From contig CBDCJX010000001.1 in NCBI GenBank assembly GCA_965218045.1, positions 62,001 through 126,000 on the forward strand: DNA of 64,000 nt, given 5' to 3'. Each line of letters starts with the position of its first letter. Position 1 is the first letter of the stretch. The notes beneath the pieces were generated by a model. That model did no database searches and was not told the DNA's origin. It saw only the letters and a list, made by a program, of their open reading frames with translations. The translations under genes were made by a program, and so were the position numbers. The DNA comes from CAVRCA01 sp965218045 (GTDB taxonomy: Bacteria; Pseudomonadota; Alphaproteobacteria; Acetobacterales; Acetobacteraceae). This document shows positions 26,773 to 35,240 of this stretch, one piece after another.

Positions 26773-27570
26773 ATGACCGGGCGGGACGGTGGCGCGCCCC
26801 TGGCACCGATCGGCAACAGCCCGGTCATCGTTCTGGTCCGCCCGCAACTCGCGGAAAACATCGGCGCCGTGGCCCGCGCGATGGCCAATGGCGGCTTGTT
26901 CCACCTGCGACTGGTGGCGCCGCGCGACGGCTGGCCGCAGGAGAAAGCCTGGCGCACCTCCTCGGGCGCCGATCGCATCCTCGACGCGGCCGGCGTGTTC
27001 CCCGGAGTGCGCGAGGCGGTGGCCGACTTGCGGCACGTGTTCGCCACCTGCCCGCGTCCGCGCCACATCATCAAGCCGATCCTGACCGCCCGGGGTGCGG
27101 CGACGGAGCTGCGGCTGATCTGTGCCCGCTCGCTGCGCGCGGGCGTCTTGTTCGGGCCGGAGCGGGCCGGGCTCGACAACGACGACATGGCCGAAGCGGA
27201 CGCGCTGATCCGCATCCCGCTGAACCCGGCTTTCATGTCGCTCAATCTCGCCCAGGCGGTGATGGTGCTGGCCTACGAGTGGTGGACCGCGGCGGAACAG
27301 ACGCTGCCGCGCGCGCTGATGACCAACGAGACCGCGATCGCGACCAAGGCCGAGCTCGACAATTTCCTCGCCCATCTCGTCGCCGAGCTGGACGCCAGCG
27401 GCTTCTTGCGCAACCTGCCGAAACGGCTCGGCATGGTCCGCAACATCCGCCACCTGTTCCAGCGCGGCGAGGTGACCCAGCAGGAGCTGCGCACCTTGCA
27501 CGGCATTGTCACCGAGCTCGCGCATGGACGGCGGCAGGCCGGCCGGGTGGAGCAGCCGGAGGAGACCTGA
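26773..27570 (+). CDS. SpoU-family tRNA/rRNA 2'-O-methyltransferase (TrmJ-like)
   Basis: A 265-residue SPOUT methyltransferase. The three knot motifs are visible: RPQLAENIGAVARAMAN near the start, GVLFGPERAGLDNDD in the middle, and IPLNPAFMSLNLAQAVMVL, followed by a C-terminal helical extension typical of TrmJ, which methylates position 32 of certain tRNAs. The start ATG lies 7 bp after the cysS stop. TrmJ and related RNA methylases are difficult to separate by sequence, so the RNA target is stated as probable. Confidence 0.88.
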   Translation: MTGRDGGAPLAPIGNSPVIVLVRPQLAENIGAVARAMANGGLFHLRLVAPRDGWPQEKAWRTSSGADRILDAAGVFPGVREAVADLRHVFATCPRPRHIIKPILTARGAATELRLICARSLRAGVLFGPERAGLDNDDMAEADALIRIPLNPAFMSLNLAQAVMVLAYEWWTAAEQTLPRALMTNETAIATKAELDNFLAHLVAELDASGFLRNLPKRLGMVRNIRHLFQRGEVTQQELRTLHGIVTELAHGRRQAGRVEQPEET

Positions 27571-27619
27571 TAAGCCGGTTTGCGGAGAACCCGCTTGCGG
27601 AGAAGGAGAGGAACCGCCG

Positions 27620-28414
27620 ATGCCCGACATGCCCGCGCCCGCCGGCGAGGATGCGCCGCTGCTGCTCGACCTCGCCGACGGTTGCGCGACCGTCACCCTC
27701 AACCGTCCGGCGCAGCACAATCGGCTCGACGGGGCCGATCTCGAGGCGCTCGGCAATCTGCTGGCGCGGATCGACACCAACCCCGACGTGCGGGTGATGG
27801 TGCTGACCGGCAACGGCCGCAGCTTCTGCTCCGGCTACGATCTCGGCCAGCTCGCGAAAGGCGCGTCGGGCGAAGCGCCCGCCCCCGAGCGCTTCTCGTT
27901 CAGCACCTTGGTGGACCGGGTCGAGGCGATGCGCGTGCCGACCATCGCGGCGCTGAACGGCGGGGTGTATGGCGGCGGCACCGATCTCGGCCTCGCCTGC
28001 GATTTCCGCATCGGCGTGGCGCAGACCCGCATCATGATGCCCGCCGGGCAGATCGGCTTGCATTACTACGCCAGCGGCATCCGTCGCTACACCACCCGCA
28101 TGGGGCCGGGTGCGGCGAAACGGCTGTTCCTGCTCGGCGAGACCTTGCACGCGGCAGAGATGCTGCGCATCGGCTACCTCGACGAGATCGTGCCCGACCT
28201 CGACGCGCTGCGGGCGCGGGTCGCGGTGATCGCGGGTCTGATCGCCAACGCGCCGAGCGCCGAGGTTCTTCAGAGTATGAAGCGCGCGATCGATCGTATC
28301 GCGCGCGGCGACATGGACCCGACGGAAGCCGACGCCGCCTCCACCCGCAGCCGCCGCTCCCCCATCGTCGCGGCTGCCGTCCAGGCACGGCTGGCGGCGC
28401 GCAATAAGGGCTAA
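27620..28414 (+). CDS. Enoyl-CoA hydratase/isomerase (crotonase) family protein
   Basis: A 264-residue crotonase. It has the CoA-binding and oxyanion-hole signatures FCSGYDLGQL and ALNGGVYGGGTDLGLACDF. At the two places where classical hydratases carry catalytic Glu residues this protein has GGGTDL (Asp at the first) and PAGQIGL (Gly at the second), so it may not be a standard hydratase. Crotonase relatives with such changes act as isomerases, hydrolases or decarboxylases. GAAGGAGAGG at about 27600 is the ribosome site. It follows the methyltransferase by 49 bp and may share its transcript. Confidence 0.85.
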   Translation: MPDMPAPAGEDAPLLLDLADGCATVTLNRPAQHNRLDGADLEALGNLLARIDTNPDVRVMVLTGNGRSFCSGYDLGQLAKGASGEAPAPERFSFSTLVDRVEAMRVPTIAALNGGVYGGGTDLGLACDFRIGVAQTRIMMPAGQIGLHYYASGIRRYTTRMGPGAAKRLFLLGETLHAAEMLRIGYLDEIVPDLDALRARVAVIAGLIANAPSAEVLQSMKRAIDRIARGDMDPTEADAASTRSRRSPIVAAAVQARLAARNKG

Positions 28415-28417
28415 TTG

Positions 28418-28640
28418 TTGCCCGGCGAGCGCTACACCCGCGAGTAGTTCAGGCGGTGGTGCGAAGCGCAGCCGAGGGGCGGCCTGCGGGTCAAGGGAGT
28501 GGTCTATCGGGCGCTGCATCGCGCGGTCGCGATCGCCGGTGTGGATTGCCAGCATTGCCCGATGGGCCACGGTGGAAACCGGCGGCCGCGACTACGAGCC
28601 GGACGGGCTGGTGAACTGCGGCGAGGCGAGATGCCTGCGC
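28418..28640 (+). pseudogene. Degraded Uma2-family PD-(D/E)XK nuclease gene
   Basis: Pieces of a Uma2-type protein can be read in order but not in one frame. TTG at 28418 opens a segment ending YTRE, then a TAG stop, then FRRWCEAQPRG (28448 on). The join to GVVYRALHRAVAIAGVDCQ omits the usual central E-L-V-x-G-E part, and the sequence then changes frame to read ALPDG and again to read TVETGGRDYEPDGLVNCGEA, the strand carrying catalytic residues. The C-terminal third is gone. So the gene has a nonsense mutation, an internal deletion, two frameshifts and a 3' truncation. It borders the low-GC DndB-like gene. Confidence 0.65.
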
Positions 28641-28709
28641 GTTATCAATATTCAGGCAACTGCGGTCATCCCGCGCCTCGTGGACCGTAACCGCGTGAGG
28701 CGAACCATA

Positions 28710-28736
28710 AGGGCGCCGGGAAATTCCCAGCGCCCT
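28710..28736 (-). terminator. Stem-loop downstream of the DndB-like gene
   Basis: AGGGCGC and GCGCCCT form a perfect 7-bp stem extended internally by GGG/CCC around an AAATT loop. It lies 21 bp beyond the stop codon of the leftward DndB-like gene. The T-run after it is weak. Confidence 0.5.
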
Positions 28737-28757
28737 CTGTACGCCTAGCCAGACGTC

Positions 28758-29846
28758 TTATGCTACGGCCTTAAGGGGCGTTCTGATCGACCTCTGCTCT
28801 GCCTCCGACAGCTCCATGCCGAGGCACCCTTTGATATACGCCTTTGTCGCGGCCCGAGCCTGTCGGTTTGATACGACCGAGTTCGCTACGATGCAGACGT
28901 TCTGCCAATCGCGGTTTTGCTTAGACCAATCTACTTTCCCCAACGCGCCAAGTCGGTTCTTCCAGTCCGCATCTTTCATCAGCTCAGGTCCCAGCCCGCC
29001 CAAAGCACGCAGCACGGTCGAGTGCGCGGAAATGCTCTCGGCGCGCAAATCGGTCGGGCTTTTTTGCCCGTTCATGACTTTCTTCCAGTCCAACATGTTC
29101 TCCGACACCGCCGTCCAGTATTCAGCTAGACGCTTCGCGTTGTCCTCGACATCTTCCTGTCGATGATCCTTCAAGAGATCACTGTTCGCATCATAGAGTG
29201 CTGCCAACGTAAAAATCTTGGTAGATTTGGACTTAAGGGCAGCGTCCACCTTTTCTGTAAGCTCCCGAAAAATGGGCACCTTATCGAGCGCAAACATCGT
29301 CGCTATCGAAATGGGATCACGCTTGTCGAAAAGCACATCAAGCGACTTAGAAGTCTTGACGACGTGTTGATTCAAGTCCGTGAACATCTGCTGGACTCGC
29401 GTCGTGCTCTCCCACGGGAACAGCAGGACAGAAATGGTTTGGTTAGCCAGTTCGGGGTTCTTCTTCACCGCTTCAACGATACCGGCACATCGGTGTTGTC
29501 CATCATTAATGGTCAGTTCATCGCCCAGTTTAAGTTTTAGTATGCCAATATTATCTTCCCCAAGAGCGTTGTCCATCGGGATAAAGACCGGGTCCGTTTT
29601 GTAGGAGGCTGTGATCGATGAGAAGAGATAATCGTGCTCATTATCGACGATGTAGTTTGTAAGAGCCGGAACTCTAGACTTGTTCAGCGCGCGCTGCTCA
29701 CGTTGTTCCGGGCTCAAATCAGTCCACTGGCGTTCCTCGGGATCGAACTTGAATAGGTTCTGGATTGAATCCATCGGCATGAGACAGGAGTAGTAGGTCC
29801 TGCTCCCCATTTTACCACGCATAGCCGGGACATGAATCTGTGCCAT
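28758..29846 (-). CDS. DndB-like DGQHR-domain protein (orphan)
   Basis: A 362-residue protein with the DGQHR signature (residues 115-119, context LTINDGQHRCAG) and the family opening GKMGSRTYYSCLMPMDSI. Both are seen in DndB, the regulator associated with DNA phosphorothioation, and in related DGQHR proteins of other DNA-modification systems. No dndA, dndC, dndD or dndE lies in the window. The gene is far lower in GC than its neighbours. AAGGAAA precedes the ATG, and a good -35/-10 pair lies about 80-107 bp upstream. It could be a leftover of a lost island, a solitary regulator, or a stand-alone defence protein. I infer horizontal origin from composition and the decayed neighbour. Confidence 0.82.
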   Translation of the reverse strand: MAQIHVPAMRGKMGSRTYYSCLMPMDSIQNLFKFDPEERQWTDLSPEQREQRALNKSRVPALTNYIVDNEHDYLFSSITASYKTDPVFIPMDNALGEDNIGILKLKLGDELTINDGQHRCAGIVEAVKKNPELANQTISVLLFPWESTTRVQQMFTDLNQHVVKTSKSLDVLFDKRDPISIATMFALDKVPIFRELTEKVDAALKSKSTKIFTLAALYDANSDLLKDHRQEDVEDNAKRLAEYWTAVSENMLDWKKVMNGQKSPTDLRAESISAHSTVLRALGGLGPELMKDADWKNRLGALGKVDWSKQNRDWQNVCIVANSVVSNRQARAATKAYIKGCLGMELSEAEQRSIRTPLKAVA

Positions 29847-29925
29847 TTTAATTTCCTTTTCGAACTCCGGTTTCCCGATAAGAGCGACAACCGCTCAGCG
29901 GGGCTTTGTTGAGTTCGCAGAATGT

Positions 29926-29953
29926 AGAATACAGCTCTCCTCTATTCTGTCAA
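29926..29953 (-). promoter_or_regulatory. Sigma-70-type promoter of the DndB-like gene
   Basis: On the minus strand TTGACA (29948-29953) and TATTCT (29926-29931) are separated by 16 bases. They lie 80 bp upstream of the ATG, inside an A/T-rich stretch. Confidence 0.55.
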
Positions 29954-30189
29954 CAGCTCTGGGTTACGACCATATGAGCTCTTTGCGAAAAAAGGGCGAG
30001 CTCTTGTTTTAGTCGCCCTCCAGGCACAATGCCCACCAACCTGAATCGCGCACACCTTGAGAAATCACATCGCTAACGTGCTTCTTGCAACCGTGACCTT
30101 CACGGGATTGGACGCTGTGAGGTCTGGTCCAGACGAGCGCTGCGAGAAGAACGGATCATTCCCGTCGGTATAACGTCCGCCTCATCCCA
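29954..30189. other. Gene-poor stretch upstream of the DndB-like gene
   Basis: No gene is supported. Composition returns gradually from low to high GC. On the minus strand an open stretch ending with TAA at 30009-30011 reads HGCKKHVSDVISQGV and SGWWALCLEGD, which looks like the C-terminus of some protein but has no credible start, so it may be a remnant. GAGCTC occurs twice near 29975-30000, and a GGGCGA/TCGCCC hairpin lies near 29993-30017. Confidence 0.35.
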
Positions 30190-30396
30190 TCACCCCCGCA
30201 ACTGCGACGCCAGCCGACGGGCCATCAGCCAGCCGGGCACCGCCGAGAGCGGGGCGCCGGGGAGCATCAGCAGCCAGCCCAGCGGCTGGCCGTTGACGAT
30301 CAGGTCCATGCCGATGCCGAGCAGAATGCCGCCGACCAGCCCGCCGCTGACCCCCGCCGCGACGCCCAGCCAGATGATGTCCCCGCGTTCGACCAT
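30190..30396 (-). CDS. Small two-helix membrane protein of unknown function
   Basis: A 68-residue protein with two predicted membrane helices: about residues 7-30, Gly-rich (WLGVAAGVSGGLVGGILLG), and about 38-58 (GWLLMLPGAPLSAVPGWLMA). A short basic end follows. I know of no family name for it. It is back to GC-rich host-like composition and is divergent from rpsD by 199 bp. The overlapping frame at 30182-30433 is Arg-rich and looks like a shadow. Confidence 0.55.
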   Translation of the reverse strand: MVERGDIIWLGVAAGVSGGLVGGILLGIGMDLIVNGQPLGWLLMLPGAPLSAVPGWLMARRLASQLRG

Positions 30397-30426
30397 GGCG
30401 CCGGGTGGTAGGAGCGCCGATCCGGT

Positions 30427-30455
30427 TTGACAAGAGACACCCGCCCGCCTATCTC
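30427..30455 (+). promoter_or_regulatory. Sigma-70-type promoter of rpsD
   Basis: TTGACA (30427-30432) and TATCTC (30450-30455) are separated by exactly 17 bases, leaving a leader of about 130 nt before rpsD. Confidence 0.6.
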
Positions 30456-30594
30456 CCCCGGCTCATTGCCGGGAACGTGGACGGACCGCTCGGGTCCGCG
30501 CCCGCCGCATCCAAGCCACGGTGCGGCCTACCGGAGCAACAAGCCGCACCCACGCCAAACCAAAGGGTCGGCATAGAACAAGAGGGCATCGCGC

Positions 30595-31209
30595 ATGACC
30601 AAGCGCGCCGAGAGCAAGTACAAGATCAACCGCCGCTTGGGCGTGAACCTGTGGGGGCGGCCGAAATCGCCGATCAACAAGCGCGAATACGGACCCGGCC
30701 AGCACGGCCAGCGGCGCAAGAAGACGACCGATTTCGGCGTGCAGCTCATGGCCAAGCAGAAGCTGAAGGGCTACTACGGCAATATCGGCGAAAAGCAGTT
30801 CCGCAAATACTACGAGGAAGCGGTGCGCCGGAAGGGCGACACCAGCGAGAACCTGATCGAGCTGCTGGAGCGCCGGCTCGACGCCGTGGTCTACCGCATG
30901 AAGTTCGCCGTCACCCCGTTCGCCGCGCGGCAATTCGTCTCGCACGGCCATCTGACGGTGAACGGCCGCAAGCTGAACATCCCCTCCTACCTGGTGAAGG
31001 ACGGCGACACCATCGAGGTGCGCGAGAAGTCCAAGCAGCTCGCGGTCGTGCTCGACGCCTCCCAGAGCCCCGAGCGCGACGTCCCCGAATACATCGAGGT
31101 CGATCATCGGGCGATGAAGGGTCGGTTTTCCCGCGCGCCCAAGCTGACCGACGTGCCGTATCCGGTGCAGATGGAGCCCAACCTGGTGGTCGAGTTCTAC
31201 TCGCGCTGA
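30595..31209 (+). CDS. rpsD: 30S ribosomal protein S4
   Basis: A 204-residue S4 protein that nucleates 30S assembly on the 5' domain of 16S rRNA. The N-terminal MTKRAESKYKINRRLG form, the YGPGQHG segment and the S4 RNA-binding domain (LERRLDAVVYRMKFAVT, HLTVNGRKLNIPSY) are all present, with the usual C-terminus NLVVEFYSR. It is monocistronic-looking here, outside the alpha operon, as in many alphaproteobacteria. prfC begins 69 bp downstream on the same strand. Confidence 0.98.
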   Translation: MTKRAESKYKINRRLGVNLWGRPKSPINKREYGPGQHGQRRKKTTDFGVQLMAKQKLKGYYGNIGEKQFRKYYEEAVRRKGDTSENLIELLERRLDAVVYRMKFAVTPFAARQFVSHGHLTVNGRKLNIPSYLVKDGDTIEVREKSKQLAVVLDASQSPERDVPEYIEVDHRAMKGRFSRAPKLTDVPYPVQMEPNLVVEFYSR

Positions 31210-31278
31210 TCGGATCGCCTATATGAGAGTGGTGGCGCCGGGCGGGCTCTCCGTCCGGCGCTTGCATTTGAGGGCCGC

Positions 31279-32820
31279 ATGACCGACGCCGCCGCCGAGA
31301 TCGCCCGCCGCCGCACCTTCGCGATCATCTCCCACCCCGACGCGGGCAAGACCACGCTCACCGAGCGGCTGCTGCGCGCCGGCGGCGCGATCCAGCTCGC
31401 CGGCAACGTGCGCGCCAAGGGCGAGCGGCGGCGCACCCGCTCGGACTGGATGGGCATCGAGCGCGAGCGCGGCATCTCCGTGGTCACCTCGGTGATGACG
31501 TTCGAGCACGCCGGCTGCGTGTTCAACTTGCTCGACACGCCCGGCCACGAGGATTTCTCCGAGGACACCTACCGCACGCTGACCGCGGTGGATTCGGCGG
31601 TGATGGTGATCGACGCGGCGAAAGGGATCGAGGCGCGGACCCGCAAGCTGTTCGAGATTTGCCGGCTACGCGATATCCCAATCCTCACCTTCATCAACAA
31701 GATGGACCGCGAGGCGCGCGACCCGCTGGAACTGCTCGACGAGGTTTCCTCCACCCTCGCCCTCGACACCGCGCCGGTCACCTGGCCGGTCGGGCGGGCG
31801 GCGGATTTCGTCGGCACCTACGATCTGCGCGCGCGGGAATACCGGCTGACCGAGCCCGTTTCGCAATCGGACCCTCGGATGCAGGCGGTGGGCGAGGAGA
31901 TCGACCTGGTGCGCGCGGCACTGCCCGAGTTTGAGCCGGCGCCGTTCGCGGCCGGGCACCTCACCCCGGTGTTCTTCGGCAGCGCGATCCGCGAGATCGG
32001 CGTGCTCGACCTGCTGGACGCGCTCGCCGAATACGGGCCGCGCCCGCGCGCCCAGCCGGCCGACACGCGCACGGTGGAGGCGACCGAGCCGGGCCTCACC
32101 GCGCTGGTGTTCAAGATCCAGGCGAACATGGACCCCAACCACCGCGACCGCATCGCCTTCGCGCGGGTCTGCTCCGGGCGCCTGACACGCGGGATGCGGC
32201 TCAAGCAGGTGCGCACCGGCAAGCTGATCCCGCTGCACGCGCCGCAATTCTTCTTCGCCCGCGAGCGCGAGCTGGCCGAGGAGGCGTTCGCCGGCGACGT
32301 GGTCGGCATCCCCAACCACGGCACTTTGCGGATCGGCGACACGCTCACCGAGGGCGAGGAGGTGAGCTTCATCGGCGTGCCATATTTCGCCCCGGAAATC
32401 CTGCGCCGCGTGCGCCTCGACGACGCGATGAAAGCGAAGAAGCTGCGCCAGGCGCTGGCCGAGCTCGCCGAGGAAGGGGTGGTGCAGTTGTTTCGCCCGC
32501 AGGACGGCGCGCCGCCGCTGGTCGGCGTGGTCGGCACCTTGCAGCTCGACGTGCTGCAAGCGCGGCTCGCGGCCGAGTATGGCGTCGCGATCGGCTTCGA
32601 GCCGCCGCCCTTCTCGCTGGCGCGCTGGGTGTCGAGCGACGACAAGCCGGCGCTGGCGCGTTTCGTTGCCGAGAACCGCAGCGCGATGGCCGACGACGTG
32701 GACGGCGACCCGGTGTTCCTCGCCACCTCGGCGTTCATGATGCGTCGCACCACCGAGCTGCACCCGGCGATCGTGTTCCGCGACATCAAGGATCATCGCG
32801 CCGAGCAGGTGGCGGCGTAG
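31279..32820 (+). CDS. prfC: Peptide chain release factor 3
   Basis: A 513-residue translational GTPase that recycles RF1/RF2 from the ribosome. The G motifs are visible: HPDAGKTTL (G1), RGISVVTS (G2), DTPGHEDF (G3), and FINKMDRE (G4), where the NKxD is in an RF3-type context. EF-G-like domains II and III follow without the EF-G domains IV and V, and the C-terminal FRDIKDH is characteristic of RF3. The length equals the family norm of about 520-530. Confidence 0.96.
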   Translation: MTDAAAEIARRRTFAIISHPDAGKTTLTERLLRAGGAIQLAGNVRAKGERRRTRSDWMGIERERGISVVTSVMTFEHAGCVFNLLDTPGHEDFSEDTYRTLTAVDSAVMVIDAAKGIEARTRKLFEICRLRDIPILTFINKMDREARDPLELLDEVSSTLALDTAPVTWPVGRAADFVGTYDLRAREYRLTEPVSQSDPRMQAVGEEIDLVRAALPEFEPAPFAAGHLTPVFFGSAIREIGVLDLLDALAEYGPRPRAQPADTRTVEATEPGLTALVFKIQANMDPNHRDRIAFARVCSGRLTRGMRLKQVRTGKLIPLHAPQFFFARERELAEEAFAGDVVGIPNHGTLRIGDTLTEGEEVSFIGVPYFAPEILRRVRLDDAMKAKKLRQALAELAEEGVVQLFRPQDGAPPLVGVVGTLQLDVLQARLAAEYGVAIGFEPPPFSLARWVSSDDKPALARFVAENRSAMADDVDGDPVFLATSAFMMRRTTELHPAIVFRDIKDHRAEQVAA

Positions 32821-32890
32821 CGCCTGCCGCGCGATTTTGCGCTGGCCTTCGCCCGCTCTATCCTCACCACAGATCAGGGAGAGCGACACC

Positions 32891-33649
32891 ATGCAGCGCA
32901 CCTATGTCCGCCACGAGAGGAACGACACATTCGCGCCGGGGCGCATTCCCGGGCTGCTTTACCGTGACCTTGGCATGGCCGACATCACCGGGGGCAAGTT
33001 CGCCGCCCGGGTGATCCGTACCGACGGGCCGGCGCAGGACACGGACTGGCACCGGCACGAGGACGTGTTCTCGATCACCTACGTGCTGAAGGGCTGGCTC
33101 GACGTGGAATACGAGGATATCGGCCGCCAGCACCTGGAAGCGGGCAGCGTCACGCGTTCCTGGCACGGGCCGCGCCATCGGGAGCTCGCCTGTGGTGACG
33201 GTTTCGAGGCGCTGATCCTGTCCACCCCCGGCATCCCCGATTCCGGCGCCCCCCGTGTCGCCGTGCAGCACGAGCGCGATGCCGCATTCGAGGCCGGCCT
33301 GCGCGACTACTTCATCTACCGCGATTTCGGCGTCCGCCAGGAGACCGACGGCGCACTCGGGGCGCATATGGTGCGGGTGATGCCGGACAAGCAGCCACAT
33401 GGCCAGTGGCACACGCACGCGCTCGGCTTCCAGTTCGTCTACGTGCCGCAAGGCTGGGTCGAGTTCGAATACGAGGATATCGGCCGGGTGCGGCTCGAGG
33501 CGGGCTCGATGGTCTACCAGCCGCCGATGATCCGTCACGCCGAGATCGCGCACAGCGACGACGTGGAGATTTTTGAAGCCGTCGCCCCGGCGGAGTTCGA
33601 GACGCGCAAGGTCGAGGCACCCGCGCCCGCGCTCGCTATAGCCAAGTAG
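32891..33649 (+). CDS. Bicupin domain protein
   Basis: A 252-residue protein made of two tandem cupin domains. Each half contains a G-x-W-x-(V/F)EYEDIGR strand (GWLDVEYEDIG and GWVEFEYEDIG) and metal-site His clusters (TDWHRHEDVFS in the first, HGQWHTHALGFQF in the second). The near-identical strands show internal duplication. Bicupins are often dioxygenases, isomerases or decarboxylases; the reaction is not deducible. AGGGAGAG lies before the ATG at 32891. It follows prfC by 70 bp, and a short GST scar lies directly downstream. Confidence 0.83.
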   Translation: MQRTYVRHERNDTFAPGRIPGLLYRDLGMADITGGKFAARVIRTDGPAQDTDWHRHEDVFSITYVLKGWLDVEYEDIGRQHLEAGSVTRSWHGPRHRELACGDGFEALILSTPGIPDSGAPRVAVQHERDAAFEAGLRDYFIYRDFGVRQETDGALGAHMVRVMPDKQPHGQWHTHALGFQFVYVPQGWVEFEYEDIGRVRLEAGSMVYQPPMIRHAEIAHSDDVEIFEAVAPAEFETRKVEAPAPALAIAK

Positions 33650-33653
33650 GCAC

Positions 33654-33781
33654 GTGCTGCGGCTGATCAGCGCGACACCAAGCCCGTATGCGCCCACGTG
33701 CTGGAGGACCGACTGAATGAGCGGGCCTCGTTCCGCCGGACGCAGCCCTATCCCCAGACGATTGCCAGCGCGGTGGTCTAG
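33654..33781 (+). pseudogene. Residual glutathione S-transferase scar (N- and C-terminal ends only)
   Basis: GTG at 33654 opens VLRLISATPSPYA, the classic N-terminus of a GST thioredoxin fold. The reading then jumps frame to AHVLEDRLNERASFRRTQPY and on to a TAG at 33779-33781, which resembles the extreme C-terminus of the same class. The whole middle of the gene (about 180 codons) is missing. The final TAG overlaps the stop of the convergent MFS gene. The assignment rests on short but distinctive end sequences. Confidence 0.5.
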
Positions 33782-35043
33782 CGCGCGTTCGCCGACGCCC
33801 GGATCGGCCACAGGTCCGCTCGCCAGCGCAGCAGGATCAGCAAGGTCAGCGCGAGCCCAACCAGGCAGAACAGCGTCACCGCCGGCGTGTAGCCGATGCG
33901 CCCGACCAGCAGGCCGACCGTCAGCAGCCCAACCGGCAGGCCGTACACTGCCAGCATACGCACGCCCATCACCCGGCCACGGAACTCCGCCCCGGCGCCG
34001 TTCAGCAGCATCACCGCCATCGGCACCATGCTGAAGCTCTGCGCGAACCCGGCCAGCACCAGGGCTGCGCCGGCAAGGCCGGGGCTCGGCATGGCGATAA
34101 AGGCAAGCAGGAACACGTACCAGATGAGCGCGAACACCATCATCATGCGCGCCGGGCGGATGCGTCGGGCCACCAGGCTGATCACGACAGAGCCGCACAA
34201 CGCGCCCACCGCGAAGCTCGCCACCAGCAAGCCGAGGCCGTGCTGGCCGATGTGATAGACTTCCCGCGCCACGTAGGGCAGCAGGCCCATGCTCAGCGGA
34301 AACGCGGTCAAATTCACCAGGAAGGCGAGCCACATTGCGGCCAGCGAGGCGGGGCTGTCCCACACGTAGGCGAGCCCCGCGCACAGGTCGCGCCACAGGC
34401 TCGGACGCGGCGCAGCGGCCGACCCGGCACCGGACGACAGACGGCGCGGGCCGCGCGTGCCGACGCCCAGAGTGAGCAGGAACCCGACACCGTAGAGGCA
34501 GGTGATGACGACGTAGGTCCGCCCCATGCCGAGTGCCGCGAACAGTCCGGCGCCGGCGAGCGCCCCGGCGATGCGAGCGCTGTCGGCGGTGGTGCGCGCG
34601 ACGGCCATGGCACTCATCAGCCGGTCGGTCGGGATGGTCTCGGCGACCAGCGCGTTGCGCATCGCGAGGTCGGAGGGACGCACCAGCCCCATGACGCAGG
34701 CGACCACGAGCACCCGCGCGGGATTCAGTACACCCGTCGAAGCGAGCGCCATCAACGTCGCGGCGCAGAGCCCGTAGGCCACCCGCATGGCGCACAGCAC
34801 GTTGCGATGCCCCAGCCGGTCGCCCGCCATGCCGTAGACCGGCGCGATCAGGGTACCGAGATACTGCAGCGAGCCATAAACGGTGAGCAGCAGCACCGAC
34901 CCGGTCTCGACCAGGACATACCAGCCGAGAATGATCCCCTCCATCTCGAAGCCCCAGGAGGTCAGCAGATCGGCGGGAAACTGGAAGCGGAAGCTGCGAA
35001 TACGGAACGGCGCCAGCGGCGAGGAGCGCGGGATCGAAGCCAT
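33778..35043 (-). CDS. MFS transporter (EntS-like exporter group)
   Basis: A 421-residue major facilitator protein with about 12 hydrophobic helices. The loop 2-3 motif is visible in VYGMAGDRLGHRNVLCAMR, and the second half has the matching LVARRIRPARMMM turn. The arrangement fits the MFS_3 group that includes the enterobactin exporter EntS, but no siderophore genes are nearby, so the cargo is unknown. It is convergent with the bicupin/GST scar and divergent from the DUF3597 gene by 197 bp, so it is a single-gene unit. Confidence 0.88.
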   Translation of the reverse strand: MASIPRSSPLAPFRIRSFRFQFPADLLTSWGFEMEGIILGWYVLVETGSVLLLTVYGSLQYLGTLIAPVYGMAGDRLGHRNVLCAMRVAYGLCAATLMALASTGVLNPARVLVVACVMGLVRPSDLAMRNALVAETIPTDRLMSAMAVARTTADSARIAGALAGAGLFAALGMGRTYVVITCLYGVGFLLTLGVGTRGPRRLSSGAGSAAAPRPSLWRDLCAGLAYVWDSPASLAAMWLAFLVNLTAFPLSMGLLPYVAREVYHIGQHGLGLLVASFAVGALCGSVVISLVARRIRPARMMMVFALIWYVFLLAFIAMPSPGLAGAALVLAGFAQSFSMVPMAVMLLNGAGAEFRGRVMGVRMLAVYGLPVGLLTVGLLVGRIGYTPAVTLFCLVGLALTLLILLRWRADLWPIRASANAR

Positions 35044-35240
35044 GTCAGGACCGCCAGCAGCAGCGCGCCTGAACGGTCGTGCGTTCGCAGTTCGCCTGCG
35101 TTGCTCTTGTCACGGACGCTTCCTTATCCCTGGGCGCGAGCTTACCCTTGAGCTCGCGACCAAACAATCCGGCCGGGAACCGATCGGCTCGGCTCGGCTT
35201 TAGCTACCAGCGCGCAAGTTGCCGCCTGGGAGGACCAACG

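Noticed and set aside
26449..27813. Minus-strand open frame of 454 codons
   Set aside because: Shadow of cysS and the RNA methyltransferase gene, both of which show intact motifs.
28758..29846. Complete DNA phosphorothioation system
   Set aside because: Only a DndB-like gene is present; no sulfur-transfer or DNA-binding dnd genes were found nearby.
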